From Sipunculus nudus (lineage: Eukaryota; Annelida; Sipuncula; Golfingiida; Sipunculidae): a stretch of 64,000 bases of DNA. Below, piece after piece: positions 46,715-58,893 of this stretch (position 1 is the first letter of the stretch; each line of letters opens with the position of its first letter). The notes under the pieces are model-generated. The model saw only the letters and a program-made list of their open reading frames with translations. It was not told the origin of the DNA and searched no databases. The translations under genes and the position numbers were made by a program. The stretch lies in the NCBI GenBank assembly GCA_026874595.1, contig CM049317.1, positions 54,085,618 through 54,149,617 of the forward strand, given 5' to 3'.

Positions 46715-46912
46715 TTAATCTTATCAGCTGCATGATTGCTGACTATAAAAGCGTATATAAAAAAAACTCTACGTAAATTTAGCATGTTTAGCAGTCAATC
46801 TCTTACTAGTATATATGCTATGGTACTATGATACACATCCTCCTAAATCGTGAATTACTTGTGTATTAGATTAAACACAGAAGTAAACATACATCGAATG
46901 TTGTGTTAAGGA

Positions 46913-47166
46913 TCACAGTTTCTTGCACCCGTAACGACATTTTTTCGGATGCCATTCATCAGGGCAGCACCCGCAGCGCCAGAAGGCCCGGCCTGTGTAG
47001 TGTTGTTCACGACAGCTGTTGGAGTCTCTTGGGTTGGTACAAAACATCATTCGGTTACAGGACGGGGTGGTGAAGGCGTAGCGGATAACTGGGTCCACCC
47101 TACCGGGGCAAGGTGTGACATTTATGAACTGGCGCTTTTCTTTCACTTCATTCGGATCCAGCTTGC
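46913..47166 (-). CDS. BRICHOS-like gene exon 5, cysteine-rich tail and stop
   Basis: Acceptor gatccacag. 83 codons plus stop TGA at 46915-46913. Nine cysteines in the last 65 residues, ending CKKL. I do not recognise the cysteine pattern. Confidence 0.82.
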
Positions 47167-48216
47167 CTGTGGATCAGATTTTAAAAAATGCCCTTTATTA
47201 ATGGAAATATATTTTGAAATTTATTACTCGTTTATATATTCAAGAACCTTCTTGTTAAACCATTATTATGAACAGGATCTGCTCTTTACATTAAACATAG
47301 TACATGAAATGGTATAAGGTAAATGAAATATATGGAAAAGCAAATTGTGCACATCAAAATACTTCAAGGGGCCTTTTCACCTATATGACCGTCATAAGTT
47401 GAAGGTAATCCCTCGGAATTTATATAAAAAAAGGCCAGAAAATGTGGATGTTGCTGCACACAGGCTGCTTGTTTTGTTTATATCAATGTGTATAATATTT
47501 AGGGGCAAGCCAAAATAACCAAAACAAATTCAATAAGGGCATATAGTTGCAGGTCTTATAAGCCAGAGCTTTGCAAATGGCGTTTTGTAACAACTGACCT
47601 TTCTACCTCCGAATATATGAAACCTACCACCTTAGGTGACATGTTTTTCGAGTAGACAAAAATTGTTGTGTTAACAAACACATTATTGATAAACATGTAC
47701 ATACATCCTTCACGGAGGCGTTAAAAATAATTTCATAACCAGAATTACCCTTAGATCTTTAATATATACACAAAGGAAGCCAGAAATCACATACGTTTTT
47801 TTCAAAAGGTAGGTGAATGGGCAGCTTTCAGTTTTCTATCGTTAGTCTTTCATAGTAAATGAGTATTTTTGACAACATTAGCATGTTCTTATCGAAAGAT
47901 CGTAAGATTTTGCTTTTACATACGGGGGGGGGGGGGGGTTATACATGCTCCTCCCCTTTTCCTCAAATACAGATGATGAATATAATCACACCCCTGATTT
48001 ATAAACTGGAAATAGAATAATCATTCGAATATGGTTGTATAGGACATGGCCTGAACCTGAACACCTCAGGGCCAAATTTCACAATTTTCTTAGTATGCTA
48101 TGAAATATATATAACCTGAGCTCGGGTTAAAATTAAAAAATATTGAAAACCTGATTTTAAATAAATTACATTTGTGTGCAATAACTCAATTATACTAAGG
48201 TTTTCACAGTCACACG

Positions 48217-48285
<69 letters not shown>

Positions 48286-48405
48286 CCGGATTACATATAC
48301 ACATAAATACAATAGTAGTAGGAATCGTTGTAATATCATATTCGATGAATGAAAGGTAATAAACGACCGATGATCGTTTATTTATCTATTATTTTATGTA
48401 CTACC

Positions 48406-48439
<34 letters not shown>

Positions 48440-48450
48440 ATATATTTATG

Positions 48451-48490
<40 letters not shown>

Positions 48491-51400
48491 TATATTGTGG
48501 AGGTAACTGCCTCTATTTTTTAATGCTGAACTTTCTAATTCTTAACCTAAGTATGTACATCTGCAGAGTTTCCATCTCGCTTTTATTATGTATCCTGGTG
48601 TCACCCAGTCTCGGTGTCTACCGCACCTGCGGGTCCACGGTGTGTAATCATCCCCATTGTTGGGTCATGACACCTAGGAATTCCCAAAGACGCACTCGTA
48701 TGTGAGTGATACACGGCTGTGGGGCACAGCCTTCCCATTAAGCCTGCAGCGCGCTCACCCTTGGTGGGGCCGACCGTAAAAAACCTCACGACCTCGGCTG
48801 AGTTTCGAACCCACGATCACGAGAGTCCTGGGCTTTACCTCTGAGCCACAAAAGCCCGTCTATATTATATATTACTATATAGAATTAAACCTTTATATCA
48901 ATGTTATGCTGTATAATTTTTCTTAAAGATGGACCTGTGACCTTGATCTTTCACCTCATGATCCCCCCCCCCCCAAAAAAAAAATCATACATTATTAGTG
49001 GGTCTTATATATGTCAGGTTTGAACATGTCAATCCAAACTTGAGTAATCATCTGGAATCCAATATGCGGACAGATGGCCCTTGTGACCTTCACCTTTTGC
49101 CTTGTTACCTCAATTAATAAGAATCATCCCCTATTGCCAGTTTCAGGACACTGTATGAAACAACAGACGAGAAACTGACATAATTGCTGTCATTTGATGG
49201 TCTCAAAAACAGAAAACAAAATCGTTAAAATTAGAACAAAAATACAGGTGGCGCCACCAGTTTTCGGAAACTAGGCAAAACTAGTCATGGTCAATATTCA
49301 AGGTAAGATTCATGACAATCCATGCATTCATTATCAAAATACAAAAGTGGTTTTGTATCAATTTTTTAATTATTCTGGGGGATCTTTGGAGCGCCTTAGC
49401 CTGAAGAATATAGGTCACACTGATCTAATTTCAGGTTTCAAAGGAGATTTTTTTTATAACCTCTCTCCCTGAATGTACACTAAGAGTTTCCTAGGTTAAG
49501 CGGTTACGATTTGTGCCCTACTAACGGATGGCCGGACGGACGACGGACAAAGCGCCATACAAATACCTCAATTGATTTACAGTCAGCTGAGCTAAAAAAA
49601 CAGGTGGTATAAAATATATTAAAAAAACATATTTCAGACAGGAAGTGTATACCCAAGGAAAGATAATTACATTAACAAGTCAGTACATGGTCAAAATGGT
49701 CAAAATGTAGCAAGGGGAGGGATGGTTAATGTATCCCCCCCCCCCCTCCCGTATTCTGAAAATAATTTTTGTAAATTGGCAATAAATATATCAATAATTA
49801 GAATTATAGACTTTGGGTCCATTTCTCAGTTTACTATGAAATATTATTTATCATAACCTGATTTATAAGTGACATATACTTCTAACATAATGTATTATTT
49901 TTTTTAAACCTTGTATAATATTTTAAAACCTTATTCTTATTTTATATATTTGACAATAATAGACGTGCATGTGTGTGTTGGATTAAAACATTGTCACAAT
50001 CTCTGAGTCACCCCCCCCCCCCCCAAAAAAAAAAAACCCTTGAACATAAATTTCACTGAATCTGGAACTGTGCCAGAGCCACACGAAATTATTCAACTGC
50101 CAATTTCCGAATGCTCAGAGATCTGGTTCACAATATCGGGAGTTATGTTGTGAACAAGCACACAAACACACAGAAGAACGGGGATAAACGCATACCCTCC
50201 TATATCGGAGTAGTCGGTGTAAGGACGTCGATGTAAGTCAGCAGGGCGAAATGGAATTAATCTTCAGAACTTAGCTCTGTGGTGCTAGGTACGGATTTAA
50301 AGGGTGTCATATTTTGGACTGAAGTACTTGACACGTATTATCTGAGTCGAAGCCGAGCACAATTTTACTCAGAAAGAACTGTCATAGATAAGTGTATGCA
50401 TATTCGCTGAAAAATACTACCTTTGAGAATCTCGGCGTCCTTTGGTAACGGCTCTTCCCGGTAGAGGGCGTAGTCACCCACGGCTTTGCGCATGATTTTG
50501 CTGACGACAGAGAGATCGTTAATCTTCTCAGTTATCACCGTGTCCTGGTTTATCTTCTGCTCTCGTCTTGCCTCTTTTCTTGGGGAAAAGTGTCGACGCT
50601 AATAAAGAGATAACAGATTAGATGTGGCTCATAAACTATTAATCAAAGTATATGAAAGACTAGAAGACAAGCACTCATGCAGAAAGCGCAGAAATCCGCA
50701 TAAGACAGCTCATACCACCATATGTCATTGTTAACAAAGTCTTTGACCTAAATGATGACCGGATCACCTTGTTCTTTATATCATTGCTCGAACTGTGGTG
50801 AGAAATATATCAAAATTCATTAATAATGTTTTTAGCATTATTGCTAATAGCCCAACAAACAGACAAACAAATTTACGCCGGCAAAAACATAACCCCCGTC
50901 CCTTGATGGAGTTAAAAATGACATAATGTTCTTTTTAAGACTTCACAAAAGAGGAACCCATTATAAATAATTAATTCTAGGGAATGAAATAACATTCTCC
51001 TTAAAATGGCTTGCTTGTTAGGAATTACACGTTTCCCTTCGGTTGGAGTAGGACATTAAGTGTTAGCAGCGGCCGACACAGGATCTAAGAATATTATCCG
51101 ATATAAAGACAAAATGGAAGGGTACGGATTGGGTGTGTAATATTTTGAAAATAAATTTTGTAATGGCGCGATGTAGGAGTAGATTCGGTGCTCTTTTGGG
51201 GAATTTTCTGTTTCTAATCTTGTTACATAGATTAGAAATCTAAATAACTCCATAATAACTTTCTTCTAGCAAACACACACACATATACAATCTCACTAAC
51301 CGCGAACGCTTGCACGTCGATTTCCTCTTCTGCAGGGTCCGGCAGAGATTTCGTGTCGAAGTTGCTCAAGTAACATTGCTTGATGGACGGCAAACACCGG

Positions 51401-53249
51401 AGAAGGCGGCCCTGAAAAGGGATAGCAAACGTGCAGTGTTGCAACCAGTGAACTTTATAACAATAATGGTTGCGACAGCGCAGTGATGTAGGACACGAGT
51501 CCGGACTTGGACTCAAAGCCGGGTTCGAGACCATTTTTTAAGGGATTCGAACTCGGACTTGGACTCGAGGGCCCTGGACCCGGACTCGGGCCCATGGACC
51601 CGGACTTGGGTCGAAAATGACTTGGACTTGCAGTAGGTTTACTTGGAATAAACCCTAAAGGACTTGGACTTGGACGCGAATGGTGAGGACTCGGACTTGC
51701 ACTCGGCTTGGGATGGTGTTGACTTAACTGAACCACGTGATTGACATGAAATGCGCAGCATCTGGTTATTGTAGATTTATAAAAACATGTTAAAAGGCAA
51801 GGCAAAATATATTTTTAAAGTATCTAAAATATATAATGATGTATTTTTTCATATTTAATATATAAAGCCTATTATTTTAAAATACATTTAAAAAGCGAGA
51901 ATGTCCAATACTACATGGGCAAAACTGTGATATGACCAAAAGGGGCTTTCTTTTTTTTTAATAAGAAACGCCAACCCTACTTCATACAGCTGCATGTGCT
52001 TGTAAAATGTGTGTGTGTGGGGGGGAGGGCACGAAAATACTCCAAACACATAGGGACATCTGGCGGCAAGACCGAGGAACAAGCGTTTCCTCTTCCACCT
52101 ACTGCACATATACAACCGACCACTTGAGGCTCCATGTTCTTTTATTGTATAAAACATGTTTTATAACATCTTGTTGATTGTCAAATCCGTTAGAGAAGCG
52201 TATCTCAACATTTATCAACAGGAAATACCAATAGTTAATTTATATATACACAAAGTAAGCCAGGAAGCCGATAAATTATTATACAGAAAAGGCAGTTGAA
52301 TAGCAAAAGCGTTATATATTAACTTTTCCCAACAGGAAATACCTATAGTTATTAAATATGTACACACAGTAAGTCAGTCAGTAAGACAACTCATAAATTA
52401 TAAAAAAAGAGCATGTGAATAGCTTGGTTTTATCTTTCCCCTTTCCTATCTTTTTTTTTAAAGAATGAAACCAGTCACTTACTGTAGAGTACTCATACAT
52501 GTACCGGCAGTCCGGGATTTTTCTGTGGCCTGGAACGTGCATATAGATCACACGGTTCTTCACGTCAATGTCCATCGTCTGTTTGAACAACACTCCCTTC
52601 TCATACACGGTCAACGAGTGGTGCTGTTGGAGTTTATACACGGTATACATTAGCAAAAATAAAAAAAGATGATCATATCTTTTGCTCATCGCGATTATTT
52701 CTAAAGTTGTTTTGTGGTATTTTGTTTGAACGGCGTTGATCATAAAATGACAAACTCGTGAACAAAATATATTTTGTTATATATCTCCGTATATATGGTT
52801 AATCTCTGTGTATGACCCTTTTTATATCAATATAATAGGTAACAAAATAAAACCATTATCAAGCATCACTTGTTTTATCATCTCTGCCAATATCTTTTTG
52901 TGTCACGACTACATAAATATATTGTTACGGGGTGACATTAAAGCGGACCAAACTGTCTCGCTAGCGAAGCTTGCTTTGCTATAGCGAAGCGATTGGTACG
53001 CGGGACCTGTGCGCCACCAAGATGGGTTCGCAAATGGGGTCGGCCCCGTGTCTTCCCCTGAGCAATTTGTCTTCGTAACAATATCAGATCTATTGTTTTT
53101 CAACCCTTTAGGCCAGCAGGCATCCTCCTCCAAACAAAGATTAGAGCGATTAGGAGAACTCAGTGAACGAAATCGTTTACCTTGAGAGCTGCTCCGCTAG
53201 CCATGGAAACCATCATGGCCACCATGACCAGTACAGCAAGTCGAGCCAT
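46913..53249 (-). CDS. Secreted BRICHOS-like protein with cysteine-rich tail
   Basis: Exons in transcript order: 53249-53181, 52623-52483, 51411-51301, 50571-50421 and 47166-46913. Lengths 69, 141, 111, 151 and 254 nt sum to 726 nt (241 aa plus stop). The first three introns are phase 0, the last phase 1. Residues 1-19 are a signal peptide. Residues 25-150 follow the BRICHOS pattern: a strand DIDVKNRVIYMHVPGH, YEYSTGRLLRC, CYLSNFD (first conserved Cys, 83), a Pro/acidic loop, and a helix INDLSVVSKIMRKAV before YALYREE. The second BRICHOS cysteine, normally near the end of that helix, is absent; Cys62 and Cys76 are extra. After a basic KEKR stretch, residues 171-241 contain nine cysteines (TPCPGRVD, FCTNPRD, WRCGCCPDEW, KCRYGCKKL). 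BRICHOS domains act as chaperones for an aggregation-prone C-terminal segment. The client here would be the cysteine-rich tail; that is inference. Confidence 0.75.
48219..48487. repeat. (TA)n microsatellites, two tracts
   Basis: 48220-48284 and 48409-48487, in the last intron of the BRICHOS-like gene. The second runs to within 10 bp of the SINE 3' end. Confidence 0.95.
48497..48862 (-). mobile_element. tRNA-derived SINE, near full length, reverse
   Basis: Read in reverse: GTGGCTCAGAGGTAAAGCCC (A box), GTGGGTTCGAAACTCAGCC (B box), ACGGTCGGCCCC, CCCGCAGGTGCGGTAGACACC, CTCTGCAGATGTACATACTT, then a tail GAGGCAGTTACCTCCAC. Same family as 25077. Confidence 0.85.
48963..50036. repeat. GTCCGTCC repeat copy 4 with C/A homopolymer tracts
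   Basis: Body about 48990-49600, ending GATTTACAGTCAGCTGAGC with GGCCGGACGGACGACGG. It is preceded by C12A10 at 48963-48984. A C12 tract lies at 49735 and C14A12 at 50011-50036. All lie in the last intron of the BRICHOS-like gene. A poly-G run of about 15 is at 47924. Confidence 0.7.
50421..50571 (-). CDS. BRICHOS-like gene exon 4
   Basis: Donor gtagta in phase 1. Three AGs lie close together at the 5' end (within 50571-50578). Only the one before 50571 keeps frame with exon 3. The exon encodes the basic start, the INDLSVVSKIM helix and YALYREEPLPKD. Confidence 0.68.
51301..51411 (-). CDS. BRICHOS-like gene exon 3
   Basis: Acceptor ccttttcag, donor gttagt, 37 codons. It contains LLRCLPSIKQCYLSNFD and an acidic loop. 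Confidence 0.78.
51484..51725. mobile_element. GGACTT/GGACTC hexamer element end
   Basis: It begins CAGTGATGTAGGACACGAG, a hAT-like terminus, and continues with about 15 units of GGACTTGGACTC type with CCGGACTC variants. No opposite terminus was found. It lies in intron 2 of the BRICHOS-like gene, about 70 bp upstream of the exon 3 acceptor. Confidence 0.5.
52483..52623 (-). CDS. BRICHOS-like gene exon 2
   Basis: Acceptor ccaacag, donor gtaagt, 47 codons, phase 0 on both sides. It carries the N-terminal strands of the domain. Confidence 0.78.
53181..53249 (-). CDS. BRICHOS-like gene exon 1, signal peptide
   Basis: MARLAVLVMVAMMVSMASGA then ALK; 23 codons ending in phase 0 before donor gtaaac. 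A textbook signal peptide with likely cleavage after SG. Confidence 0.82.
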
Positions 53250-53564
53250 GCTTCTAAGGATGATTGATGCTGAATAGATATGAGAGTAAGTATCAATTCA
53301 TGCTAACATATATCAACACGTAATCCAAAACTATATAATATAAACATTAATGACCAAAATAAATTAAAAACAAATTCAATTAATAATCTGACAATACCAG
53401 CAGATTTGTACGACAAATGCATATGAATATTGCTTTTTGTTATAGTATAAACCTGGGCGATTAATTGGCCGATTTGGCCGATTATTATTTCACATTTGTT
53501 TCTGGTAGAGATATAAGCGAAACATAATGCCAGAGTATCGATGGCTGATCCAGAGCGCTTCTAC

Positions 53565-53690
53565 ATCATAAAAATCGATGCGAACCTTAGGACCGCTAGG
53601 ACCGGTCCGGTCCACAATTTTAGGCTCCTCAAAATACATGACCGGTTAGCCCTGGACCGGACCGGTCCAAACCATGTGTCTGAACAAATT
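53565..53690. repeat. GGACCG hexamer-type block
   Basis: Repeated GGACCG and CGGTCC units with GGACCGGTCC palindromes, in the style of the GTACCT, GAATAC and GGACTC blocks. No terminus was resolved. Confidence 0.55.
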
Positions 53691-54229
53691 CATAATAAAA
53701 AAATCTGTACTTTAAATACATAGACCTATGTATACTCTATTTATAAAACATTAACATAATAGTAATACGTTTTCTATTTCCAAATCTCTCTTAAAACATT
53801 TCATCACTATTCAGCAAATGTCAACCCACATCCATCCCCGCTGAGTAAATTCTTTGAATCAGCTCGCCCAACCCAGCACAATTTGGTTTATATTTTAACC
53901 TCCATGCCCCTCACAGTAGCACATAATATTCCACTGTTGTCATTGAAAATCGAACCCGGATTTGCGATTCGTGTAATTTATACTATTATATTTATTGCAC
54001 GGTTGCTGTGTATGTCATAATCGGTTTATTTTTGTTTATTTTATATTTGAACAAGAACAATGGAATAAAAGAATAAAAACTACTAAATTTATGTTAAATG
54101 ATATTTGAATAAATGGACAGGACCGTTTGGATGATGATTGATGGATCAAACCGAGTTCCTTCTAGGCATTCAAATACTACCCAGTTTCGTTTTAAAGAGC
54201 GAGTCATCCATTCTTTTTTATTCTCTTTT

Positions 54230-54254
54230 TTTCTCTCTCTCTCTCTCTCTCTCG

Positions 54255-54319
<65 letters not shown>

Positions 54320-54330
54320 TATGTGTGTGT
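54230..54330. repeat. (CT)n(TA)n microsatellite
   Basis: CT to 54253, then about 29 TA units, then a short GT tract. Both strands show repeat-driven open frames. Confidence 0.95.
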
Positions 54331-54365
54331 ATATTGATATGTGTATATATATATCAATATATATA

Positions 54366-55712
54366 CAAATACAGCAGGGGTACACGAATACGAATACGAA
54401 TACAAATACTCCAAAACAGAAGTGTATTCGAATACGAATACGAATACAAATACAAATGTATTCATGAATACCAATATGAATACAATTTACTGAAACAAAA
54501 AAAAGAACTATCGAGTATCATTTTTGTTTAATACTACTAATTGCAATCATCATATATTCACCCTTGCAAAATGTATTTAAATCCAAAATTCAAAATATTC
54601 AAGTAATCTGCTTTGTATGCATTAATTTCCAAACCGCATAATGACGGAGTATTATATATTATAATATATAAATGAATGTTCCTTTCAGGGTTGGGGCCAG
54701 GTACTTGTACCTGTACCTTTACCTAGGGACACAATTCAGAGTACCTGTGTCTCTGCCTGTACTTTGCTGTCATGAGTAGAAAGTAGCTTGTACCTGTACT
54801 TGGAACTAAAGTTCATGTACCTGGTATAAGGTACTCAAGGTACAAATGTGATACTGGTACTTGAAATGGACATCCCGGCTTGGGTCAATTGTATGTACAA
54901 AGCTGTAACCCCTGTCAGGGCAGTTTGCTGACTTAGACTGAGGTAATCACAAAGCATTCATTTTTGCTGCCTTTGTAGCTAGCTACCTGGCTAGCAAGCT
55001 GGTCAACCTCCAGCCTCTTAAACAGGAAGTTCATTGCAGCATTATATTATCAGCCGAGTATACAGCAACCAACAAATGATATATACTGGGGTAGACAGGG
55101 GTAATTACTAAGCTTTCAAACCTTTTAACTTGAGTGGACTTGAGTTGTAGCATGCTGGCCTAGCTACCTCCAGCCTCTACACAGGAAGTTCATTATGGCA
55201 TTATCAGACATGAAGGGTACAGAGCAAAGGATATGGACAGCGTTGCTTACCCAATGTAGATACCTGTTGTCTAGTATGTATAAAGAACATTGGTGTAGGA
55301 TAGATGTAGAAGTATAAATAAGGTCTGACTGATGGAGACACAAGACATGACACAATTAACATATTAATATGATTTTTAAATAAAATAATTAAAATAATTA
55401 AAAAAAAAGACAAAATGTGTAGATAAGATTGTTAGTGTGCATGTGTTAAGTGGGTCCAAATCAATCACTATTGAAATAATGGCACATTTTTCCAAATGGA
55501 TAAAGGACAAAAGGTAAACAACATTAATGTATACTGCATGTATTCATGAAAAGTATTCATGAAGGTGAATACTTCTGCAATGTATTTGAATACGAATACA
55601 AATACTTTTGTACTTTTTACAAATGTATTCGAATACGAATACGAATACTGAAAATACCTGTATTCGAATACAATGAATACGAATACTGAATACGAATACC
55701 CCATGTCTGATA
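54366..55712. mobile_element. GAATAC hexamer element enclosing a GTACCT element
   Basis: GAATAC arrays occur at 54378-54485 and 55560-55705 with GTATTCGAATAC reversals. The outer ends are roughly inverted: CAGCAGGGGTACACGAATAC on the left and, reversed, CAGACATGGGGTATTCG on the right. No 8-bp duplication was seen, so the boundaries are tentative. The interior is interrupted by the GTACCT-type copy at 54686. Confidence 0.55.
54686..55370 (+). mobile_element. Second GTACCT hAT copy, right end lost
   Basis: It starts CAGGGTTGGGGCCAGGTAC exactly as 32573, then degenerate GTACCT units. It follows the 32740-33360 interior (AAATGTGATACTGG, CCCCTGTCAGG, CAGGAAGTTCATT, AAAGAACATTGGTG). No CCCCAACCCTG end was found. 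Confidence 0.82.
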
Positions 55713-56277
55713 TATTTTAAGAGAGAGAGAGAAGAAAGAGAGAGAGAGTTTAAAATGCGTTTCATTAAATGTATATACCTATTTTGAGAGTTCTGCACAG
55801 CAATTATACCGCACATTTAACAGAAGCACCTACCTGGCCTTGTACCTGCTTGGCTAGAGTCCGGAGAGTTTGTGAGCACCTTCAAAGTTACTCACGATGT
55901 TATACCGTCTGTCATGTGATATCCTCGGCGGAAAAGCGGGGCCTGGACTTGCTGTGGTTAAGCGATAATAGCAAGATTTTCTGTCGCCACTGAAACAAGA
56001 GCTGTAAATTTTGGCCAGTTAGATCAGATATACCGCCCAAGATTAAAATCACGCAGGTGACTCCAGCTTATGTTGCTTGATCTGACCTCTGATTTTTACA
56101 AACTTGGGTAGTATTTCACAAATGCCTAGAATTTATGGTTTTTGTATAGCAGGGTTCATTCGGGTGTTCACAGCGTGGTCTAGTTTTACATATACATAAT
56201 CATCTGGATAATTCGACAGCGATGCGAATTTTTAATATACAAACATCTAGAATATTTCAAGATATACGAATTTTCGA

Positions 56278-56279
<2 letters not shown>

Positions 56280-56335
<56 letters not shown>
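56280..56335. repeat. (TA)n microsatellite
   Basis: About 26 TA units with one GTA interruption. Confidence 0.96.
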
Positions 56336-56338
<3 letters not shown>

Positions 56339-56429
56339 TAAATATACATTGAATACTAAGGCTCAGGTATCTGAATAATCAAAGCATTGAATGCCTGGGT
56401 TCTTTCCAAGAATGGACATCAATCCCTGA

Positions 56430-57250
56430 AGACTGATGTCTGGCACATTGATTCGTTTTAATTTATACCTATTTCTATTTTTAGACCTTAAATTGAAACT
56501 CTCCGACCGTTAGCAGGGAACAACCCGTAACCGTTATATAATTAGCTGTACATCTATAGAGGTAGGCCCTAGGTACGTCTTCTTGGAAACCATAACGGGT
56601 AAATGGTCATTGTGACTTATATTTGCCAAGTTCAGGGCGTTAACATGATTTTTAGCATATGGAGAGTCCGAGGGGGCACCATTGTATCCATTTGGCCTAG
56701 AATCTTCTTACGTTACTATTAAGGGGGTCCTGGGTAAATGTCCTTGAAAACGTGAAATTAAGTTAATATGACCTATATTCTGTGAGCTTTAGGAAAAAAA
56801 CATGATTTTAGAACATTGAAAGTTAGATAGGCACAAATTAACCTTCTAACTTTAAATTCAAGGAGTTTCTGGGAAAAGTCCTTCAACACCTGAGATTAGG
56901 CCATGAAATATAGGTCACAAATCTTCACTGTTGGAGTTAGAAACGTCTTTTGTAATGTAGGGGGGGTCATTGAAAAGTCTCCTTTGACATCTGAAATTAG
57001 GTTACGGTGACCTAATTCTGCATGAACATGAATTGGTTACCCTATAAGTTAGATACACACAAATGGTAGCAGCTGGAAGTGAAAACTTTAAACTTAGCAT
57101 CCACGGAGTTCCTGGTAAAATATTCTTGGAACCTCTGAATAAGGTCTCTGTAACCTATTTTTCATGTTTTCTTAACAAATAGATTTTTCGCCAGATCATA
57201 ACACAATAAATGAATACATTCATCACCTGTATGTCAAGTTCAGCTGAGCG
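56430..57250. repeat. GTCCGTCC-family relative, copy 5
   Basis: It contains CTGAAGACTGATG, CCGTTAGCAGGGAACAACCCGTAACCG, several GTCCTTGA and CTGAAATTAGGT units, and a GTTCAGCTGAGC end, as in the 16870 copy. It is the most diverged member. Confidence 0.55.
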
Positions 57251-57330
57251 TCATGGCCGATTGGCCAATTGCTTTTACTTATGATTATGACAGTAAGAGA
57301 TCATATCAGTCATAGGTGTTTTTTCCATGA

Positions 57331-57331
57331 T

Positions 57332-57374
<43 letters not shown>

Positions 57375-57383
57375 CTCTCTCTC

Positions 57384-57451
<68 letters not shown>
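57331..57451. repeat. (TA)n microsatellite, two blocks
   Basis: TA blocks with a CTCTCTCTGTGTG interruption at about 57375-57390; about 50 units in total. Confidence 0.96.
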
Positions 57452-57455
<4 letters not shown>

Positions 57456-58007
57456 TATGTATTTATATCACCCTTGGGACCGATCTTTACTTACAGGAGA
57501 TCTTATAAGAAAGGTCAGTAATTACTAATGTCGCTGTTATGGTTTTCATTCAATGGTGGTCTTACTAGACAGATGGTCTTTCAGACCGGTGTGATAGAAT
57601 TTTTTTTTCATTTCCTAGTGTGATAGAAAGTCGGGGAATTTCGTGTCATATATTATGACATGCATATCAAGATGTCCGTCGGTATGTATGCGTATAATGT
57701 CAGACGCCTGATTTTTCCATTGGTTGTACTTCCTTGATATCTGTCTGAACACTGAACACACATCGAATGTGGCTTCAGTGCCTGGATCCAAGCTCACAAT
57801 AATATAACACGATGCTATCCTTCCTGCACTTCCTGGTCAGCGAGGTTTCATGGACAGATCTATGTGTATCAGTATTTGAACAGTGCATATTTAAGTCCAT
57901 GTATTGAAGTGTACTCCCTTGGCAGATTACAGAATCTGGCGGGGGCATATCTATGCGACACTGTGTATTTATACATAGCCTCCTATATTCATGTAACACG
58001 CACGCAC

Positions 58008-58041
<34 letters not shown>

Positions 58042-58842
58042 GTATATGTGTGTATGTTGTTGTTTTTATAGCCCAGTGAAATGGTATGAATCAAAATTTT
58101 ATAAGTTGTATAACAAAATTGTAAAAATAACGTGTTTTTGACAGGGTAAAAAATGAATAATTATGCCCTCAAACAGGAAAATACAGAGCAATTTAGCGAA
58201 ATATTGTGTTGATAAGTGAAAACAGAACTCGTTTAACAAATTTTAACCGCGCTGCCTGAAACCGTCTCCTACTCAGAAATGCTCAATTATATGCGTTGTC
58301 TTTGCCCAAGGAGGCGGATCGACCGCTGGCAGGTGAGATATTATAATACATGTACTCCTGGATTTGGACGTAGAGTAAGAACACAGGATCTGGGACACAT
58401 AGAAATATATTCATACTTATTATTTTATTCGTTTTCATAAGAATGTTACATACACCTCTGAGACAGACAGATATATATCGATACAGAGGAAAAAGAGAAA
58501 AACAGTCCTAGAAAAGTGACAGATATAGACAGATCGAGGCAGAGAACCAAGACAAAGACACTCAGACACAAAGAAAAAAGACAAAATGAGGCTAGGCCTA
58601 AAAAAGAGACAGCAAAGAGCAGAGGTGGTTACAAAGAGACGGATTGACAGGGGGAGGAGAACAACTGACAGAAAATATATAGATAGTGAAAATGAAAGAG
58701 AGTCTGAGTGATAGACATATTGAGACAGACAGACTGAGACATAAACAAAGAGAGAGATGTTATGCGATATTAAAAACTGGTGGTTTATCTGGTGGTTTTG
58801 TTTTAGGTGCCTAATCCATGATTGCCAAGAGTGTGCATGTGC

Positions 58843-58893
<51 letters not shown>

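Noticed and set aside
54366-55712. Exact 8-bp target duplication for the GAATAC element
   Set aside because: The flanks tacaaata and atatattt do not match, so the ends or the element identity remain tentative.
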